Below the pieces are notes generated by a model. The model saw only the letters and a list, made by a program, of their open reading frames with translations. It was not told where the DNA came from and did no database searches. Source: a virus. From it: 50,021 bases of DNA. Position 1 is the stretch's first letter, and every line of letters starts with the position of its first letter. A program made the translations under genes and the position numbers. The stretch spans positions 1-50,021 of IMG/VR virus record IMGVR_UViG_3300020202_000016; one strand, 5' to 3'. Below, piece after piece: positions 39,237 to 48,231 of this stretch.

Positions 39237-41414
39237 TTATTCAGACATAAAAGAAGCAGATTGCGGAATTTGTTCAGGCGAAAAAAAACCGCCTTCTGGC
39301 GGTTGATCTGGCTGCATCATTTGTTGCGGAGGTTGCTCCATCATTTGCGGAGGAGGTTGCTCCATCGGAACTTGTTGAATCATCGGCGGTACCATTGGAC
39401 GTTGTTCTGGTGGTGGAGGATTACGCAACACCTCTTCCAGAGTTTGCACAACAACCGCTTGTATTTCCTGTGGCCCAAAAGTTGGAGCTAACGCTTTCAT
39501 ACGCTCGGTTTTAGCTTTATATTCATCCACCTTCACTTTGCGGAAATCGATCTCTTTACTTTGCTCATACTCAGCGATCTTGCTTTCTGCTTGATCCATT
39601 TGACTGCTAGCGTTTTGTAACGCTTGCTCAAGCTGTTGCATTTTCTGTTGAATTTGCGGCGGTATTTTTTCATCGCCACCACTTGCAATCTGAGGCGGCA
39701 GTAACGCTTTCAGACGCTTAGCAATTTCTTCGCTAAACGGCATGTCCAGTGATTTAAAGTACAAGTCCCCAATGACTTTCATCAAGTCTGGATTGCCCTG
39801 CAAGATTTGCGTCATCGCATCGGCAGCTTCCATACGCTTAGTGTTATAGCTTGGGCCAACGGTTACGGCTACATCATAAACACCAACACCAAGGTTATAG
39901 ATTTTCTTAACCGAACCATCTTCATCCACCGTCTCGGCAACCGCTTGAGGTTGATCCGGATCGATGTGAGCGAAATCTTCCGTGCCATCCTCTCCAATGA
40001 TTCTAATCACGCGCTGAGTATCGTATACCTGAGGAATCATCTGGATTAAAACGCGGCCTAGATGTTCCAATGTGCGACCCATGTTATCGGAGTAATGGAA
40101 AGTACTCGTATCGCCTTCTTTTTGTCTTGCAAGAATGGCGCGCCCCGATTTCTCATTCGACTCTTGGCCTAACGATGCTTTGTACATTCCCATCGCAGAT
40201 TGAATATCCTGCTCGGCGATATTCATATCTTGCTGTAAGCCAGCAGGTATTCCTGCGAAGGGTTGGCGCTGAGGCGAACCCACGACTGTTCCACCAAGCG
40301 CTATGGGCTTGTATCGCAGTACACTATAGTTTTTAATGTTCGCATCTTCCCACTCCGCGAATTCTTCTATCTGCCCGGCGGCTGCAATATATGGGGCCTT
40401 GGGAGCCAGCGTAACCATTTCTGTAAATGCGCTGCGTGTGTAATTGTATTGACGCTGCGGGTCTTTTGCCGATCTAATAATTCCTGAAAGCTGACGTCTG
40501 CCACTGACAAACCCTTCATTGCCTATAACCGGAAATATCGGAATATAACGCGCCGGGAAAGTCCCCTTTTCTAGCACTTGCTTACCGTTAAGTTTGGCCC
40601 ACATACACTGATTGAGTGTAACTTTTCTGCTCTTAATGATCTCAGGCATTTCTTCGTTTTGTGCACGCCGGTTGTAATCTTCCCTCAAGATACTTGAGCC
40701 ATCTGCCAACGCAAGGAGTTCTTGTTCTTGCTCTTCCAAGTAATAGTAATCGGCTACAACAACTTTTTTGTCACCGAACCACTCTTGCTCTCGGTCGGTT
40801 TCAAAATCTATTTTTTCAGCATTAGGGAAGGCCGCTTCAAAATCCTCCTGAAGCATTGCCTCAGTAATGATCCCCCATTTGTAGTCCGATCCATCGGGTT
40901 GAGTAGAGATCTCATCAACCGTAACCGAATCATTATCCAGCACACGATCAATACAAATTTCCTGCTCGAACGAATCTTGACTAATGTAATCGGTCTTGAC
41001 GCGGAAATAGCCCAGTCCGCAACGAACCGCTAATTCAGCCGCCCAATCGTAAGCAATCGCCGCTCTAGATCGTTGCTCGATATGTCTTAGCAACCCTTGA
41101 TATTTCTCTGCGACCTCATAATCCGCTTCATTGTTCACCCCACGAGCTTTAAGTGATGGGCGATTCTGACGTATATCGTTTACTACCTGACGCACATACT
41201 GATTGATCTTATCGACAACTAAACAAGGTCTCGGGCCATTAGGATCATTTTCACGCGACTGTTTAATCGCTTCTGGCCATTGCTCGAACAAGATACTAAA
41301 CTTAAGATCGTCGAGCTGCGCCTGTCTTTCTTCGTAGTTGAAATCGCGGGCGCGCTTGTATCTTTTTTTTGCTGTCTCTAATAATTTTTGATCACCCTGT
41401 TTCTTCTTGGCCAT
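39237..41414 (-). CDS. Portal protein, P22-like
   Basis: 725 residues with the P22-portal layout: [52 protein letters not shown], and a core with NVAEQ-type [21 protein letters not shown] long C-terminal coiled coil ([20 protein letters not shown]) and a Pro/Gln/Met-rich tail resemble the P22 portal barrel. It forms the dodecameric DNA channel and docks the terminase. Confidence 0.92.
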   Translation of the reverse strand: MAKKKQGDQKLLETAKKRYKRARDFNYEERQAQLDDLKFSILFEQWPEAIKQSRENDPNGPRPCLVVDKINQYVRQVVNDIRQNRPSLKARGVNNEADYEVAEKYQGLLRHIEQRSRAAIAYDWAAELAVRCGLGYFRVKTDYISQDSFEQEICIDRVLDNDSVTVDEISTQPDGSDYKWGIITEAMLQEDFEAAFPNAEKIDFETDREQEWFGDKKVVVADYYYLEEQEQELLALADGSSILREDYNRRAQNEEMPEIIKSRKVTLNQCMWAKLNGKQVLEKGTFPARYIPIFPVIGNEGFVSGRRQLSGIIRSAKDPQRQYNYTRSAFTEMVTLAPKAPYIAAAGQIEEFAEWEDANIKNYSVLRYKPIALGGTVVGSPQRQPFAGIPAGLQQDMNIAEQDIQSAMGMYKASLGQESNEKSGRAILARQKEGDTSTFHYSDNMGRTLEHLGRVLIQMIPQVYDTQRVIRIIGEDGTEDFAHIDPDQPQAVAETVDEDGSVKKIYNLGVGVYDVAVTVGPSYNTKRMEAADAMTQILQGNPDLMKVIGDLYFKSLDMPFSEEIAKRLKALLPPQIASGGDEKIPPQIQQKMQQLEQALQNASSQMDQAESKIAEYEQSKEIDFRKVKVDEYKAKTERMKALAPTFGPQEIQAVVVQTLEEVLRNPPPPEQRPMVPPMIQQVPMEQPPPQMMEQPPQQMMQPDQPPEGGFFSPEQIPQSASFMSE

Positions 41415-41614
41415 TAAATACGCTCGGTCTTATATAGATGATCTATCTCACGCACACGATTGATATCCACAACCTCGTGACCGTCTAGCATCTCTACAAT
41501 AACGTGATGCATCGGAATAGAGTATTGCTCATCACGATAGCTAAACAAACGCATGTCATCAACAATAGAAGATGATAAGGCATAGCCCTGATCGTAGATT
41601 TCCTGATTAGTCAT
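41414..41614 (-). CDS. Small hypothetical protein before the portal gene
   Basis: 66 residues, MTNQEIYDQGYALSSSIVDD then a beta-like HHVIVEMLDGHEVVDINRVR. It overlaps the portal gene start by one base (TAATG), so it is co-translated. Unknown function. Confidence 0.68.
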   Translation of the reverse strand: MTNQEIYDQGYALSSSIVDDMRLFSYRDEQYSIPMHHVIVEMLDGHEVVDINRVREIDHLYKTERI

Positions 41615-41630
41615 GGGTTCCTATAGACGT

Positions 41631-41654
41631 AAAAAAAGCCGCTGGTGGCGGCTT
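41631..41654 (-). terminator. Intrinsic terminator behind the terminase region
   Basis: Minus-strand AAGCCGC-CACCA-GCGGCTT followed by T7. The surrounding word (TAGACGTAAAAAAAGCCGCT) recurs at 46017-46036. Confidence 0.85.
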
Positions 41655-41688
41655 GTGTAAGCTTAAAGTAGATGCGAATCATCCCAAA

Positions 41689-41826
41689 CTAACGGCACTC
41701 TTTCAGAAATGCTGCCTTTGCTATGGGTCGATACGCACCTATTGCATCCATGCGGCGTTTGGCTCGATTACCTACGCCGTAGTCATCTTCTACCACAACG
41801 AAGACAGCTTGATTTTTCCCAAACAT
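41689..41826 (-). CDS. Tiny late protein between terminase and portal genes
   Basis: 45 residues from ATG 41826: MFGKNQAVFVVVEDDYGVGN then RAKRRMDAIGAYRPIAKAAF. It has a convincing protein pattern in a 290-base gap, with a stop just before the terminator. Unknown function. Confidence 0.55.
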   Translation of the reverse strand: MFGKNQAVFVVVEDDYGVGNRAKRRMDAIGAYRPIAKAAFLKECR

Positions 41827-41902
41827 GTGGCCCTCAGAAGTCACCGATCTTTATCGGAGGACTTTACACTTTAATGTAACCACCCACCAAGTGCTGATTA
41901 TA

Positions 41903-43420
41903 TTAACCACCCATCCATCCCGCAACACCGCGATTCTGTCCGAGCGGTCTAGCCCTTTTAACTACCGTCAAGAATGGCTCAGCAAAAGTTAACCCAAGCG
42001 CATCGGCCATATCTGGCGATCTAAAACCGCGCTTCTTCATATCCTCTTTGCGCTCCATCTTGAGCGCAGAATTACTATCGTATGCGAATCTGATCTGCGT
42101 TAAATCAGCTTGTAATTCGTCACTATCCGGAATAGACGCAGGCTGTGCAATTAACCATTCTTTTACCTCACCCCACATCTCAGCGCGCTTGTTCGTGTAT
42201 TTGGTCGCATTTAATGGGGACGATGCACTATTAACCGATACCACCTTACATGATGACGTATCGACCACTTCTAGCAATCGATCATAAACACCAGCGCCCA
42301 ATCCGCCGACATCAATTGCACACTGATTCGCACCTACCTCTTCAATTGCCAGCTTCACAATACCGACAACTTCCATCGTATCTTTTTTGCTGTAGCTTCT
42401 AATCCAGTGAACCTTTCGACCCTCACGGAAACAGATCGATGTTCTATCATCACCAAATCTTGCAGGGTCAACGCCAATTAATTTAGGCCCATATGCTTCC
42501 GCATCCGTCTTTCTTGCCGTCATAACAAGCTCAGCTTTTATATACGGATCAAGCCCTGAAACCTGAAACGCCTCAGCCGCTGTTGCTGGATATTCTTGCT
42601 TAAATAATGTTTCATCCCTCAGCTCAGCGATCTTGGCTCTGCGCCAAACCATTTGCTCAAGATCAAGACCATAAACCGCGCAATATTCTTGCTCTTCGTC
42701 CGTCAGCTTAAATCCTTCTGGCAAAACTTTACGATATTCTGGCTGCCAATACCACGGCACGAATATCGCAATGTAATCAGACTGCCCAGCTTCAGCCGCT
42801 TGCCATTGTTGGTGAAAGAAATTACCCACACCATTCGCGGTGGACTCTAAGAACGCTTCCGTTCCATCAACATCTGGGATCGCTTGCAATATTCCAGCAG
42901 CATGCTGTTGCGCATTCGGCCAAAAGCCAACCTCCGAGCCGTGGAAGAACTGAACTGTTGAGCTTCGCCCTACCGCTTTATTTCCGGCCGTCCCAACCTT
43001 GTAACCAGAATCGAGCCGATTGAAATAAAGCTCTTTCGCATTTGCAGCGCTTGTGCTCGGCTTAACGGGCGCGGGACAGTTCTCATGATAGCGATTAGCG
43101 ATCTCAAATAAATTATTTGTCGCCTCTTCTTCGTGCGTGAGAATAAATGCGCGCACGCCTTTTGTGTGGGACACGCGCCAATAGAACCTACCCTCAACAT
43201 ACGTCGAACATCCTTGCTGACGCCCTTTTAAAATTAGCGCCCTCACCCTTCCGGTTCTTGCTCTCTGCTCTTCTACACGCTCATGTATATATTGTTGCGC
43301 AACGTTAAGCTCGAAAGGTAAAACCTTTCCAGATTTAGCTCTTATTTTTAAACACTTTGACGCGTAGTGCTGAAAATCATCCTTTAACTTTTGACGTATT
43401 TCTTTTTCAGCAGGACTCAT
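41903..43420 (-). CDS. terL: Terminase large subunit
   Basis: 505 residues. ATPase: Walker A-like KGRQQGCST (65-73), Walker B-like FFHGSEVGFW (158-167) and coupling motif LESTANG (191-197). Nuclease (RNase H fold): GVDPARFGDD with D318, CAIDVGG with D370 and DMADALG with D473. The enzyme translocates DNA into the procapsid and cuts it; the P22-like set suggests headful packaging, in keeping with a circular map. It overlaps the small subunit by four bases. Confidence 0.93.
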   Translation of the reverse strand: MSPAEKEIRQKLKDDFQHYASKCLKIRAKSGKVLPFELNVAQQYIHERVEEQRARTGRVRALILKGRQQGCSTYVEGRFYWRVSHTKGVRAFILTHEEEATNNLFEIANRYHENCPAPVKPSTSAANAKELYFNRLDSGYKVGTAGNKAVGRSSTVQFFHGSEVGFWPNAQQHAAGILQAIPDVDGTEAFLESTANGVGNFFHQQWQAAEAGQSDYIAIFVPWYWQPEYRKVLPEGFKLTDEEQEYCAVYGLDLEQMVWRRAKIAELRDETLFKQEYPATAAEAFQVSGLDPYIKAELVMTARKTDAEAYGPKLIGVDPARFGDDRTSICFREGRKVHWIRSYSKKDTMEVVGIVKLAIEEVGANQCAIDVGGLGAGVYDRLLEVVDTSSCKVVSVNSASSPLNATKYTNKRAEMWGEVKEWLIAQPASIPDSDELQADLTQIRFAYDSNSALKMERKEDMKKRGFRSPDMADALGLTFAEPFLTVVKRARPLGQNRGVAGWMGG

Positions 43421-44010
43421 GCAAGATCGTCAATCGCGGTTTCGTGCGCACCAAATCTTGCAGTAGTATCAATTCCAAACGCCTCACGCTCAAGCCCAAC
43501 CAAAGTTTTCAACGACTCAGTCAGACTCTTCATTGTTCCGGAACGACTGTTTAGCGAAATAGCTTTGTTAAGTAATTCATTTCGCTTATCGAAAGCTTTG
43601 TCATCTGAATCATGCAGCAATTCAGCTAATTGATGGTACAGCTCAACATTTTCTGTTTGATACTCAAGCTCGCACAATAAAGACATGACCAATTTACGCG
43701 AACGTGTAATGTCCGATCTTTGTTCACGCCGAACCAAAGCTTGCAATTCAGCATTAGCCTCAACGATTTGTTTTTCGGCGATTTTGGTTAGTGCGCTAAC
43801 TTCGTCACTAACCGCATCCGCACTAACCTTCGCATCGGCCTTCGCTTGAATACGTAACGATAGATCACGATCCCATTCATCACGCTTTGCACGCTTAATA
43901 ATTCCAGCGTCAGATACACCAAACTCAGCACCGATGGCTTTTAAAGATTTAATCCCACACCGATATTCAAGCTCTACCGCCTTCCAATCAATTTGTTTTT
44001 TTTCAGTCAT
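43417..44010 (-). CDS. terS: Terminase small subunit
   Basis: 197 residues. The N-terminal helix-turn-helix (DWKAVELEYRCGIKSLKAIG then AEFGVSDAGIIKRAKRDEW) binds the pac site. The middle is a coiled coil for oligomerisation, and the C-terminal part would contact the large subunit. Placement just before terL is standard. Confidence 0.88.
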   Translation of the reverse strand: MTEKKQIDWKAVELEYRCGIKSLKAIGAEFGVSDAGIIKRAKRDEWDRDLSLRIQAKADAKVSADAVSDEVSALTKIAEKQIVEANAELQALVRREQRSDITRSRKLVMSLLCELEYQTENVELYHQLAELLHDSDDKAFDKRNELLNKAISLNSRSGTMKSLTESLKTLVGLEREAFGIDTTARFGAHETAIDDLA

Positions 44011-44050
44011 GTTTTATAGTTGGGAAGATACGCATACCTTCCCTTTATCA

Positions 44051-45415
44051 TTAACTAATACGATACACAGACCAAGCCGCCGAACCTGTTTTTCGAAGCC
44101 TTAATTGACCTGACGAATTCAAACTTCCAGCCGCGCTGTAAGCATGAAAATCCATACTGCCGACTAGCGTCAAACCCGTATTAGTCGTAACAGAAGCATC
44201 TTCAGCATCAACAGTCGATATATTAATAACCGAAATATCAAATGCATCGCCTGCCGCAAAATCTGGTAATGCAGTATCCAAATCAGCCGCAGTCGGTAAT
44301 TGCTGCGCAGACGTTGCGCCACCACCTTGATTAATCGTAATAATCCCAGCCAACACCTCAGCAACTGTAAGCGTTGCCGACGTTGTTTTGGCAGTAGGTG
44401 CGCCTTGTTGTACAGATGTGACGCCACGATTCAGGATAACGCCAGGCCGGCCGACCGTACCGCCCGAAGAAGTTCCGCCCGCACCAACAGTTAAAGTGAT
44501 CGTGCCACCAGGGCCACCGTTGCCAGTACCTGCGCTTGCAGCACCCCCCGCACCTGCGGTGATCACTAAATCACCACCTGCCCCGCCCGCATCTGAACCG
44601 CTCGATGCGGTTGCGCCACCTGCCGCCGCGATGACCGAGGTTGTACCTCCTGCGCCGCCTGCTGCTGCGCCGGTTCCGGCTTTTGCACCGCCCGCGCCAG
44701 AAGTTAAACTCGCTGCACCGCCTGCACCGCCTGCCGTAGTAGTTGCGCCTGCTGCACCAGCGCCGCCCGTAACAGACGATGCGCCACCCGCTGCACCGGT
44801 GCCCGTACCAGCACCACCCGCAACACTGCCTACACCGCCCACGCCGGAGGTCGCACCGCCTGCACCGCCGACAACAGTCGCCGCACCACCTGCACCAGTT
44901 GCCCCGCCTAAGCCGCCAGTTACACTGGCCACACCACCTGCCGCGGAACCTTGACCGGCTCCGCCCGCAACGCTTCCAATACCACCGGTTGCATTGCCTG
45001 CTGTTCCTGCACCGCCAGCTAGAGATGCGACGCCCCCGTTTCCGGAAGTTGCACCGCCCGCTGCTGCGGCGAGCTTTACCGCACCGCCGACCCCAGTTGC
45101 ACCAGGTGTGCCACCGGTTGCGGTAATTGCGCCGCCAGCGTTGCTCGATGTGCTGGAAGTTCCGCCAACAATTTCAATTGCACCACCCTGAGCCGCCGCT
45201 AGGCCAGTTATACCGAGCGAAGAATCCGATCCGGTAATCGCACCCAGGGCAATCGTATTAAGATCTCCAGCCGACCCGAGAATAACAGCCGCACCCGCAG
45301 TTGCAGTCCCGGCAGTAACATCCGCAAGAGCCTGGATGCTACTCGAAGCAAGCTGATCTTCTTCGTTGACCGTTAATTGATGACCGTCCAACGTTTGTAT
45401 TTGTACATTTGACAT
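44051..45415 (-). CDS. Collagen-like Gly/Ala-rich virion protein
   Basis: 454 residues. A short globular N-terminus (VQIQTLDGHQLTVNEEDQLA) is followed from about residue 80 to 330 by repeats of the GGA/GGVGSVAGGAG type. A C-terminal beta domain (ADLDTALPDFAAGDAFDISV) completes it. It looks like a fibrous surface or head-decoration protein with a trimerising tip. Long open frames on the other strand here are by-products of the repeat. Confidence 0.75.
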   Translation of the reverse strand: MSNVQIQTLDGHQLTVNEEDQLASSSIQALADVTAGTATAGAAVILGSAGDLNTIALGAITGSDSSLGITGLAAAQGGAIEIVGGTSSTSSNAGGAITATGGTPGATGVGGAVKLAAAAGGATSGNGGVASLAGGAGTAGNATGGIGSVAGGAGQGSAAGGVASVTGGLGGATGAGGAATVVGGAGGATSGVGGVGSVAGGAGTGTGAAGGASSVTGGAGAAGATTTAGGAGGAASLTSGAGGAKAGTGAAAGGAGGTTSVIAAAGGATASSGSDAGGAGGDLVITAGAGGAASAGTGNGGPGGTITLTVGAGGTSSGGTVGRPGVILNRGVTSVQQGAPTAKTTSATLTVAEVLAGIITINQGGGATSAQQLPTAADLDTALPDFAAGDAFDISVINISTVDAEDASVTTNTGLTLVGSMDFHAYSAAGSLNSSGQLRLRKTGSAAWSVYRIS

Positions 45416-45427
45416 GATTTTTCTCGA

Positions 45428-45991
45428 TTAATATAGATAGACAATCGGGCCTTTGTCGGCCGTGAAAGACGTTGGAACGGTGAGCGCAGGCAACGTACCG
45501 AAAGTTCCGGTAGCAGATGCGGCCAAATTTAAATAGGTACTTGCAGCGATCTTCCGGGTTTTTGTAGTCGTACCGTTACATTGCAACAGTACGAAATATT
45601 TGCCCGCAGGAGCGGCATAAACGGAGGTTAGATCGATCTCTTGGAATGCATCCGTACCAGAAGCCGTGACGCCTGCGAGTGCAGTATTGGCGACCAGCAC
45701 ACCAGAAGAATTGTACAAACCGAGAATTAATTCATCGGTGCCAGCAGTGGTACCATTTAATACCGCGATGCCGGTTACAGATTTACTGTAGTCCAGCATT
45801 AATTCAGAAACGTAGATCGTCCCTGCCACATGTACGCCATCGGTACCCAACGAACCGTAGGCAACCGAGCCAATGGGGATATTCGAATACTTAGCCAGCG
45901 TCGATAGCGCAATACCGCCCGCGCCAACAGTTAAAGCGCCCGTCGAATCATCAACGGTTGGGCCAATCCCAGAAATAGTTAATGCAGTCAT
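45428..45991 (-). CDS. Hypothetical virion protein
   Basis: 187 residues from ATG 45991, preferred over 46015 because TTGGAG lies upstream of it. Beta-rich (TLAKYSNIPIGSVAYGSLGT, ELILGLYNSSGVLVANTALA). No family is recognised. It is paired with the collagen-like gene behind one terminator and may be its partner. Confidence 0.65.
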   Translation of the reverse strand: MTALTISGIGPTVDDSTGALTVGAGGIALSTLAKYSNIPIGSVAYGSLGTDGVHVAGTIYVSELMLDYSKSVTGIAVLNGTTAGTDELILGLYNSSGVLVANTALAGVTASGTDAFQEIDLTSVYAAPAGKYFVLLQCNGTTTKTRKIAASTYLNLAASATGTFGTLPALTVPTSFTADKGPIVYLY

Positions 45992-46022
45992 TTTTGAAAC
46001 TCCAATAAAAAACAATAGACGT

Positions 46023-46046
46023 AAAAAAAGCCGCTCTTGGCGGCTT
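46023..46046 (-). terminator. Intrinsic terminator near the start of the late operon
   Basis: Minus-strand AAGCCGC-CAAGA-GCGGCTT followed by T7; same family as those at 29471 and 41631. Confidence 0.85.
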
Positions 46047-46064
46047 GTGAATTTGCTGCTTAAA

Positions 46065-46286
46065 TCAAAACTTCTCGATCTCTTTCAAAATCCCTCGCAG
46101 CAGTTGATCTGCCTTAGTTTTGCTTTCGACAGACAGCGCTTTGAAAGCAAGCGCTTTGATAGCATCCAAACAATCCATGACGCGATCCCTATTACAGAGC
46201 CTAGGGATTTCCGAGATTACATCCACATCAGTCGATCTGGAAGCGTGACCGAAAGATATCTTCCCAACTAACGTTTCGCGATGCAT
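46065..46286 (-). CDS. Small hypothetical late protein
   Basis: 73 residues, MHRETLVGKISFGHASRSTD then a helical C-terminus (VMDCLDAIKALAFKALSVES). The start codon overlaps the stop of the preceding tiny gene (TAATG). Unknown function. Confidence 0.6.
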   Translation of the reverse strand: MHRETLVGKISFGHASRSTDVDVISEIPRLCNRDRVMDCLDAIKALAFKALSVESKTKADQLLRGILKEIEKF

Positions 46287-46360
46287 TAAATAGTTTCACG
46301 TGAAAAACAAGGTTTCCTGCCTTTACCGGGTTTCGGCGCTGGCTTTACTGGTTTTTTCAT
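46286..46360 (-). CDS. Tiny basic protein, first gene of the late operon
   Basis: 24 residues: MKKPVKPAPKPGKGRKPCFS then RETI. The Lys/Pro/Gly-rich make-up is like other very small phage proteins, and the stop/start overlap with the next gene supports real translation. Confidence 0.5.
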   Translation of the reverse strand: MKKPVKPAPKPGKGRKPCFSRETI

Positions 46361-46389
46361 TCCCAATTTATTCCCCCAAGGTTGGTAAT

Positions 46390-46407
46390 CACTATCACCG
46401 GATAGTG
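46390..46407. other. Inverted repeat in the late leader
   Basis: CACTATC-ACCG-GATAGTG, a perfect 7-bp stem with four-base loop. It lies between the divergent late genes and the plus-strand cassette promoter. It may be an operator or a leader hairpin. Confidence 0.4.
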
Positions 46408-46456
46408 CATAAATATCACATCATTGAAAATAGTTGCAAAATATAACAAATACCTG

Positions 46457-46485
46457 TTGACATGTCTACGTAGACGTTATACTAT
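46457..46485 (+). promoter_or_regulatory. Promoter with palindromic operator for the plus-strand cassette
   Basis: TTGACA (46457-46462) and TACTAT (46480-46485) are 17 bases apart, with TATACT also available. The perfect 12-bp palindrome GTCTACGTAGAC (46464-46475) fills the spacer, an ideal place for a repressor. The ribbon-helix-helix protein of the same cassette is the obvious candidate, by inference. Confidence 0.75.
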
Positions 46486-46535
46486 GCATACATCGACACA
46501 GCAATTGTGCTGGTCGAGATACCAGGGAGATAGAT

Positions 46536-46682
46536 ATGAGCCGCGAGCAAATTGCAATTTTCATTACACTCAACGGCAAAACCTACTCTGCGTCATTTGA
46601 AACAGAAGCTGAACGTCAAAAAAAATTACAAGCAGAAGAAAAAGCCTTCGACGAATATGTTGCTGCTTTATCGATTAACTGA
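46536..46682 (+). CDS. Small hypothetical protein, cassette gene 1
   Basis: 48 residues: MSREQIAIFITLNGKTYSAS then a charged helix (EAERQKKLQAEEKAFDEYVA). GGGAGA lies upstream. No family is recognised. Confidence 0.6.
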   Translation: MSREQIAIFITLNGKTYSASFETEAERQKKLQAEEKAFDEYVAALSIN

Positions 46683-46692
46683 GGAGAGAGTT

Positions 46693-46809
46693 ATGCTTAA
46701 AAAAGGCGCACACGTTATGACCGATTTTGGTCTTGCAACCCTAACAGGCGAAAAAGAAACCACACTTCGCCCACAAAATCGCAAAAATTCGTGCGGGCAA
46801 TTGAACTAA
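46693..46809 (+). CDS. Tiny hypothetical protein, cassette gene 2
   Basis: 38 residues: MLKKGAHVMTDFGLATLTGE then KETTLRPQNRKNSC. GAGGAGAG precedes the ATG. Unknown function. Confidence 0.5.
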   Translation: MLKKGAHVMTDFGLATLTGEKETTLRPQNRKNSCGQLN

Positions 46810-46884
46810 TAATCGACTACCGCATTCAACAAGCGCTGATTCTATACAGAATTTACCAACCACCAACCCACAGCGGCAACTAAC

Positions 46885-47055
46885 ATGGATAAATCAAAGA
46901 ACAACTTAATAAGTTATGATGATCTTGTTAACAAAACAAGGTTGTTTATGGAAAAAACTATAAAAAAACTTCAATTCTCAAAATTTATGAAGAAAACAAT
47001 CAAACGCCACGCTATCAGACGAAAATCCATTACAACGGAGAATCCCAATGACTAA
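46885..47055 (+). CDS. Small basic hypothetical protein, cassette gene 3
   Basis: 56 residues: MDKSKNNLISYDDLVNKTRL then a very basic region (KFMKKTIKRHAIRRK). Its stop overlaps the start of the next gene by eight bases. Possibly nucleic-acid binding by charge only. Confidence 0.5.
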   Translation: MDKSKNNLISYDDLVNKTRLFMEKTIKKLQFSKFMKKTIKRHAIRRKSITTENPND

Positions 47056-47335
47056 GTCACCCTTTCACCTCTTTCCACTTGAAGAGGCCGAAAAATTCTC
47101 ACTCTATATTCATCAACAGGTCAAAGACATGGAAACGCGCAGAAAGACTACCTCCACCCAACGCAACAAACGCGCTCACGCAGCTTTAAAAGAGGCTGGC
47201 GGCGCTCGCATCGAAATACTAGTAGATGCTGTAACACTCAAGCTTGTGGATCAACTCGCGTCCACATCCAACACGTCGCGTAAAGAGGCGATTATCTGGT
47301 GCATTCGGAATGCGTGCGAGAAGAATAGCAAATGA
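47048..47335 (+). CDS. Ribbon-helix-helix type regulator candidate, cassette gene 4
   Basis: 95 residues. The C-terminal half reads as ribbon (ARIEILVDA), helix (VTLKLVDQLAST), turn, helix (SRKEAIIWCIRNACE), the MetJ/Arc fold. The basic N-terminal half (DMETRRKTTSTQRNKRAHAA) may add contacts. CGGAG lies before the ATG. It could repress the cassette promoter through the palindrome at 46464-46475. Confidence 0.65.
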   Translation: MTKSPFHLFPLEEAEKFSLYIHQQVKDMETRRKTTSTQRNKRAHAALKEAGGARIEILVDAVTLKLVDQLASTSNTSRKEAIIWCIRNACEKNSK

Positions 47336-47577
47336 ACAACTGGCCAAAATTCAATGTTGGAATAGATTTACCAAAATTCAAAATTGGAACAAAATTCAAC
47401 ATGCCATATGAGACCGTTCCGGCAGCCGAGGTCATCGAAATCTACAGTACATATAACAACGCCGGAGAACTGACTGGAATCCGCTATGCCGCGCAATTTG
47501 TCCGCCGCGGACACAAAATGATTGATTTTCGCGTGAAAGAAATAACGGTCGAACACGGCTTAATTACGCAGGAATAA
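47332..47577 (+). CDS. Hypothetical protein, cassette gene 5
   Basis: 81 residues: MNNWPKFNVGIDLPKFKIGT then a small beta domain (EVIEIYSTYNNAGELTGIRY, MIDFRVKEITVEHGLI). The opening contains a repeated PKF(N/K)(V/I)G motif. It overlaps the preceding gene by four bases. Unknown function. Confidence 0.6.
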   Translation: MNNWPKFNVGIDLPKFKIGTKFNMPYETVPAAEVIEIYSTYNNAGELTGIRYAAQFVRRGHKMIDFRVKEITVEHGLITQE

Positions 47578-47615
47578 AAACCCCTCACGCTACACCAGGG
47601 AGGCGGACGCGAGGG
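47574..47615 (-). terminator. Leader terminator tR'-like
   Basis: On the minus strand CCCTCGCG (plus 47608-47615) pairs with CGTGAGGG (plus 47582-47589) around a 19-base loop, followed by GTTTTTATT. It lies about 70-110 bases behind the late promoter and ahead of all late genes, so it should block late expression until Q acts. Confidence 0.8.
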
Positions 47616-47690
47616 CTAAACTTGGAAATTTAGGGCGAGCTCTATCAACAGTAGAAAGCGGCACAGCCGGTAACGCTCAAATTAGCGTCA

Positions 47691-47718
47691 ATCATAATGT
47701 ATGTTTTCACTTTGTCAA
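47691..47718 (-). promoter_or_regulatory. Late promoter pR'-like
   Basis: Minus-strand TTGACA (plus 47713-47718), 16-base spacer, TATGAT (plus 47691-47696). The -35 box lies within the last codons of the Q-like gene. The early transcript can form an ACGCT/AGCGT hairpin (plus 47671-47689). Arrangement Q gene, promoter, short leader, terminator equals that of lambda and phage 82. Confidence 0.82.
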
Positions 47719-48231
47719 GTCCAATTTCACAGATAATTTTGCGATTGCCCTCCCGCCCGCACTGACAATTCTTTCCTCAAGATTCGAAATCATATCCAAA
47801 ATAAAATTACGCAAACCAGCATCGCAAATCAAACTCCTGCGCGCAGTCCCATTGCAGGCATTGCATGGCGCATCACCAAGTACTGGCGAGTTCGCAAGCT
47901 TCGCAACTCCGTGCCCACTACAAACCGGGCAGATATCAAATAGCCAAAATTCAAATGATAGGTTTGCAACCTTCAACATATCCTCGGCCGACAACTCCCA
48001 GCGACGCGCCAGCGCCTTTTTCTCCACAACCTCTCGCCAACGGTCTAGCGTAGGTGCATAGGTCGCCCTTTCGTTTGCATACTTCAAACGAAATAACTTG
48101 CCGCCAAATTCAGAATCAGACCACGCAATAGCCGTTAGCCTATCCGTATCATCTGTGTATTCCCGATGTCGTAAATTGGAGCTATGAGTAGCGCACGCAT
48201 AACTTTCAGCGATAGTCCTTCGATTAGTCAT
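47707..48231 (-). CDS. Q: Q-like late antitermination protein
   Basis: 174 residues with a zinc-finger-type element CPVCSGHGVAKL...CNACNGTARRS (residues ~103-130) like the Cys-rich motif of phage-82-type Q proteins. The last part is helical (LRNFILDMISNLEERIVSAG). It is the last gene of the leftward early operon and directly precedes the late promoter. Together with terminator-rich late genes this supports Q function: loading on polymerase at the promoter and reading through the terminators. Confidence 0.75.
   Translation of the reverse strand: MTNRRTIAESYACATHSSNLRHREYTDDTDRLTAIAWSDSEFGGKLFRLKYANERATYAPTLDRWREVVEKKALARRWELSAEDMLKVANLSFEFWLFDICPVCSGHGVAKLANSPVLGDAPCNACNGTARRSLICDAGLRNFILDMISNLEERIVSAGGRAIAKLSVKLDLTK

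Noticed and set aside
44388-44954. Plus-strand proline-rich ORF
   Set aside because: Mirror of the Gly/Ala codons of the collagen-like gene; no ribosome site and wrong strand.
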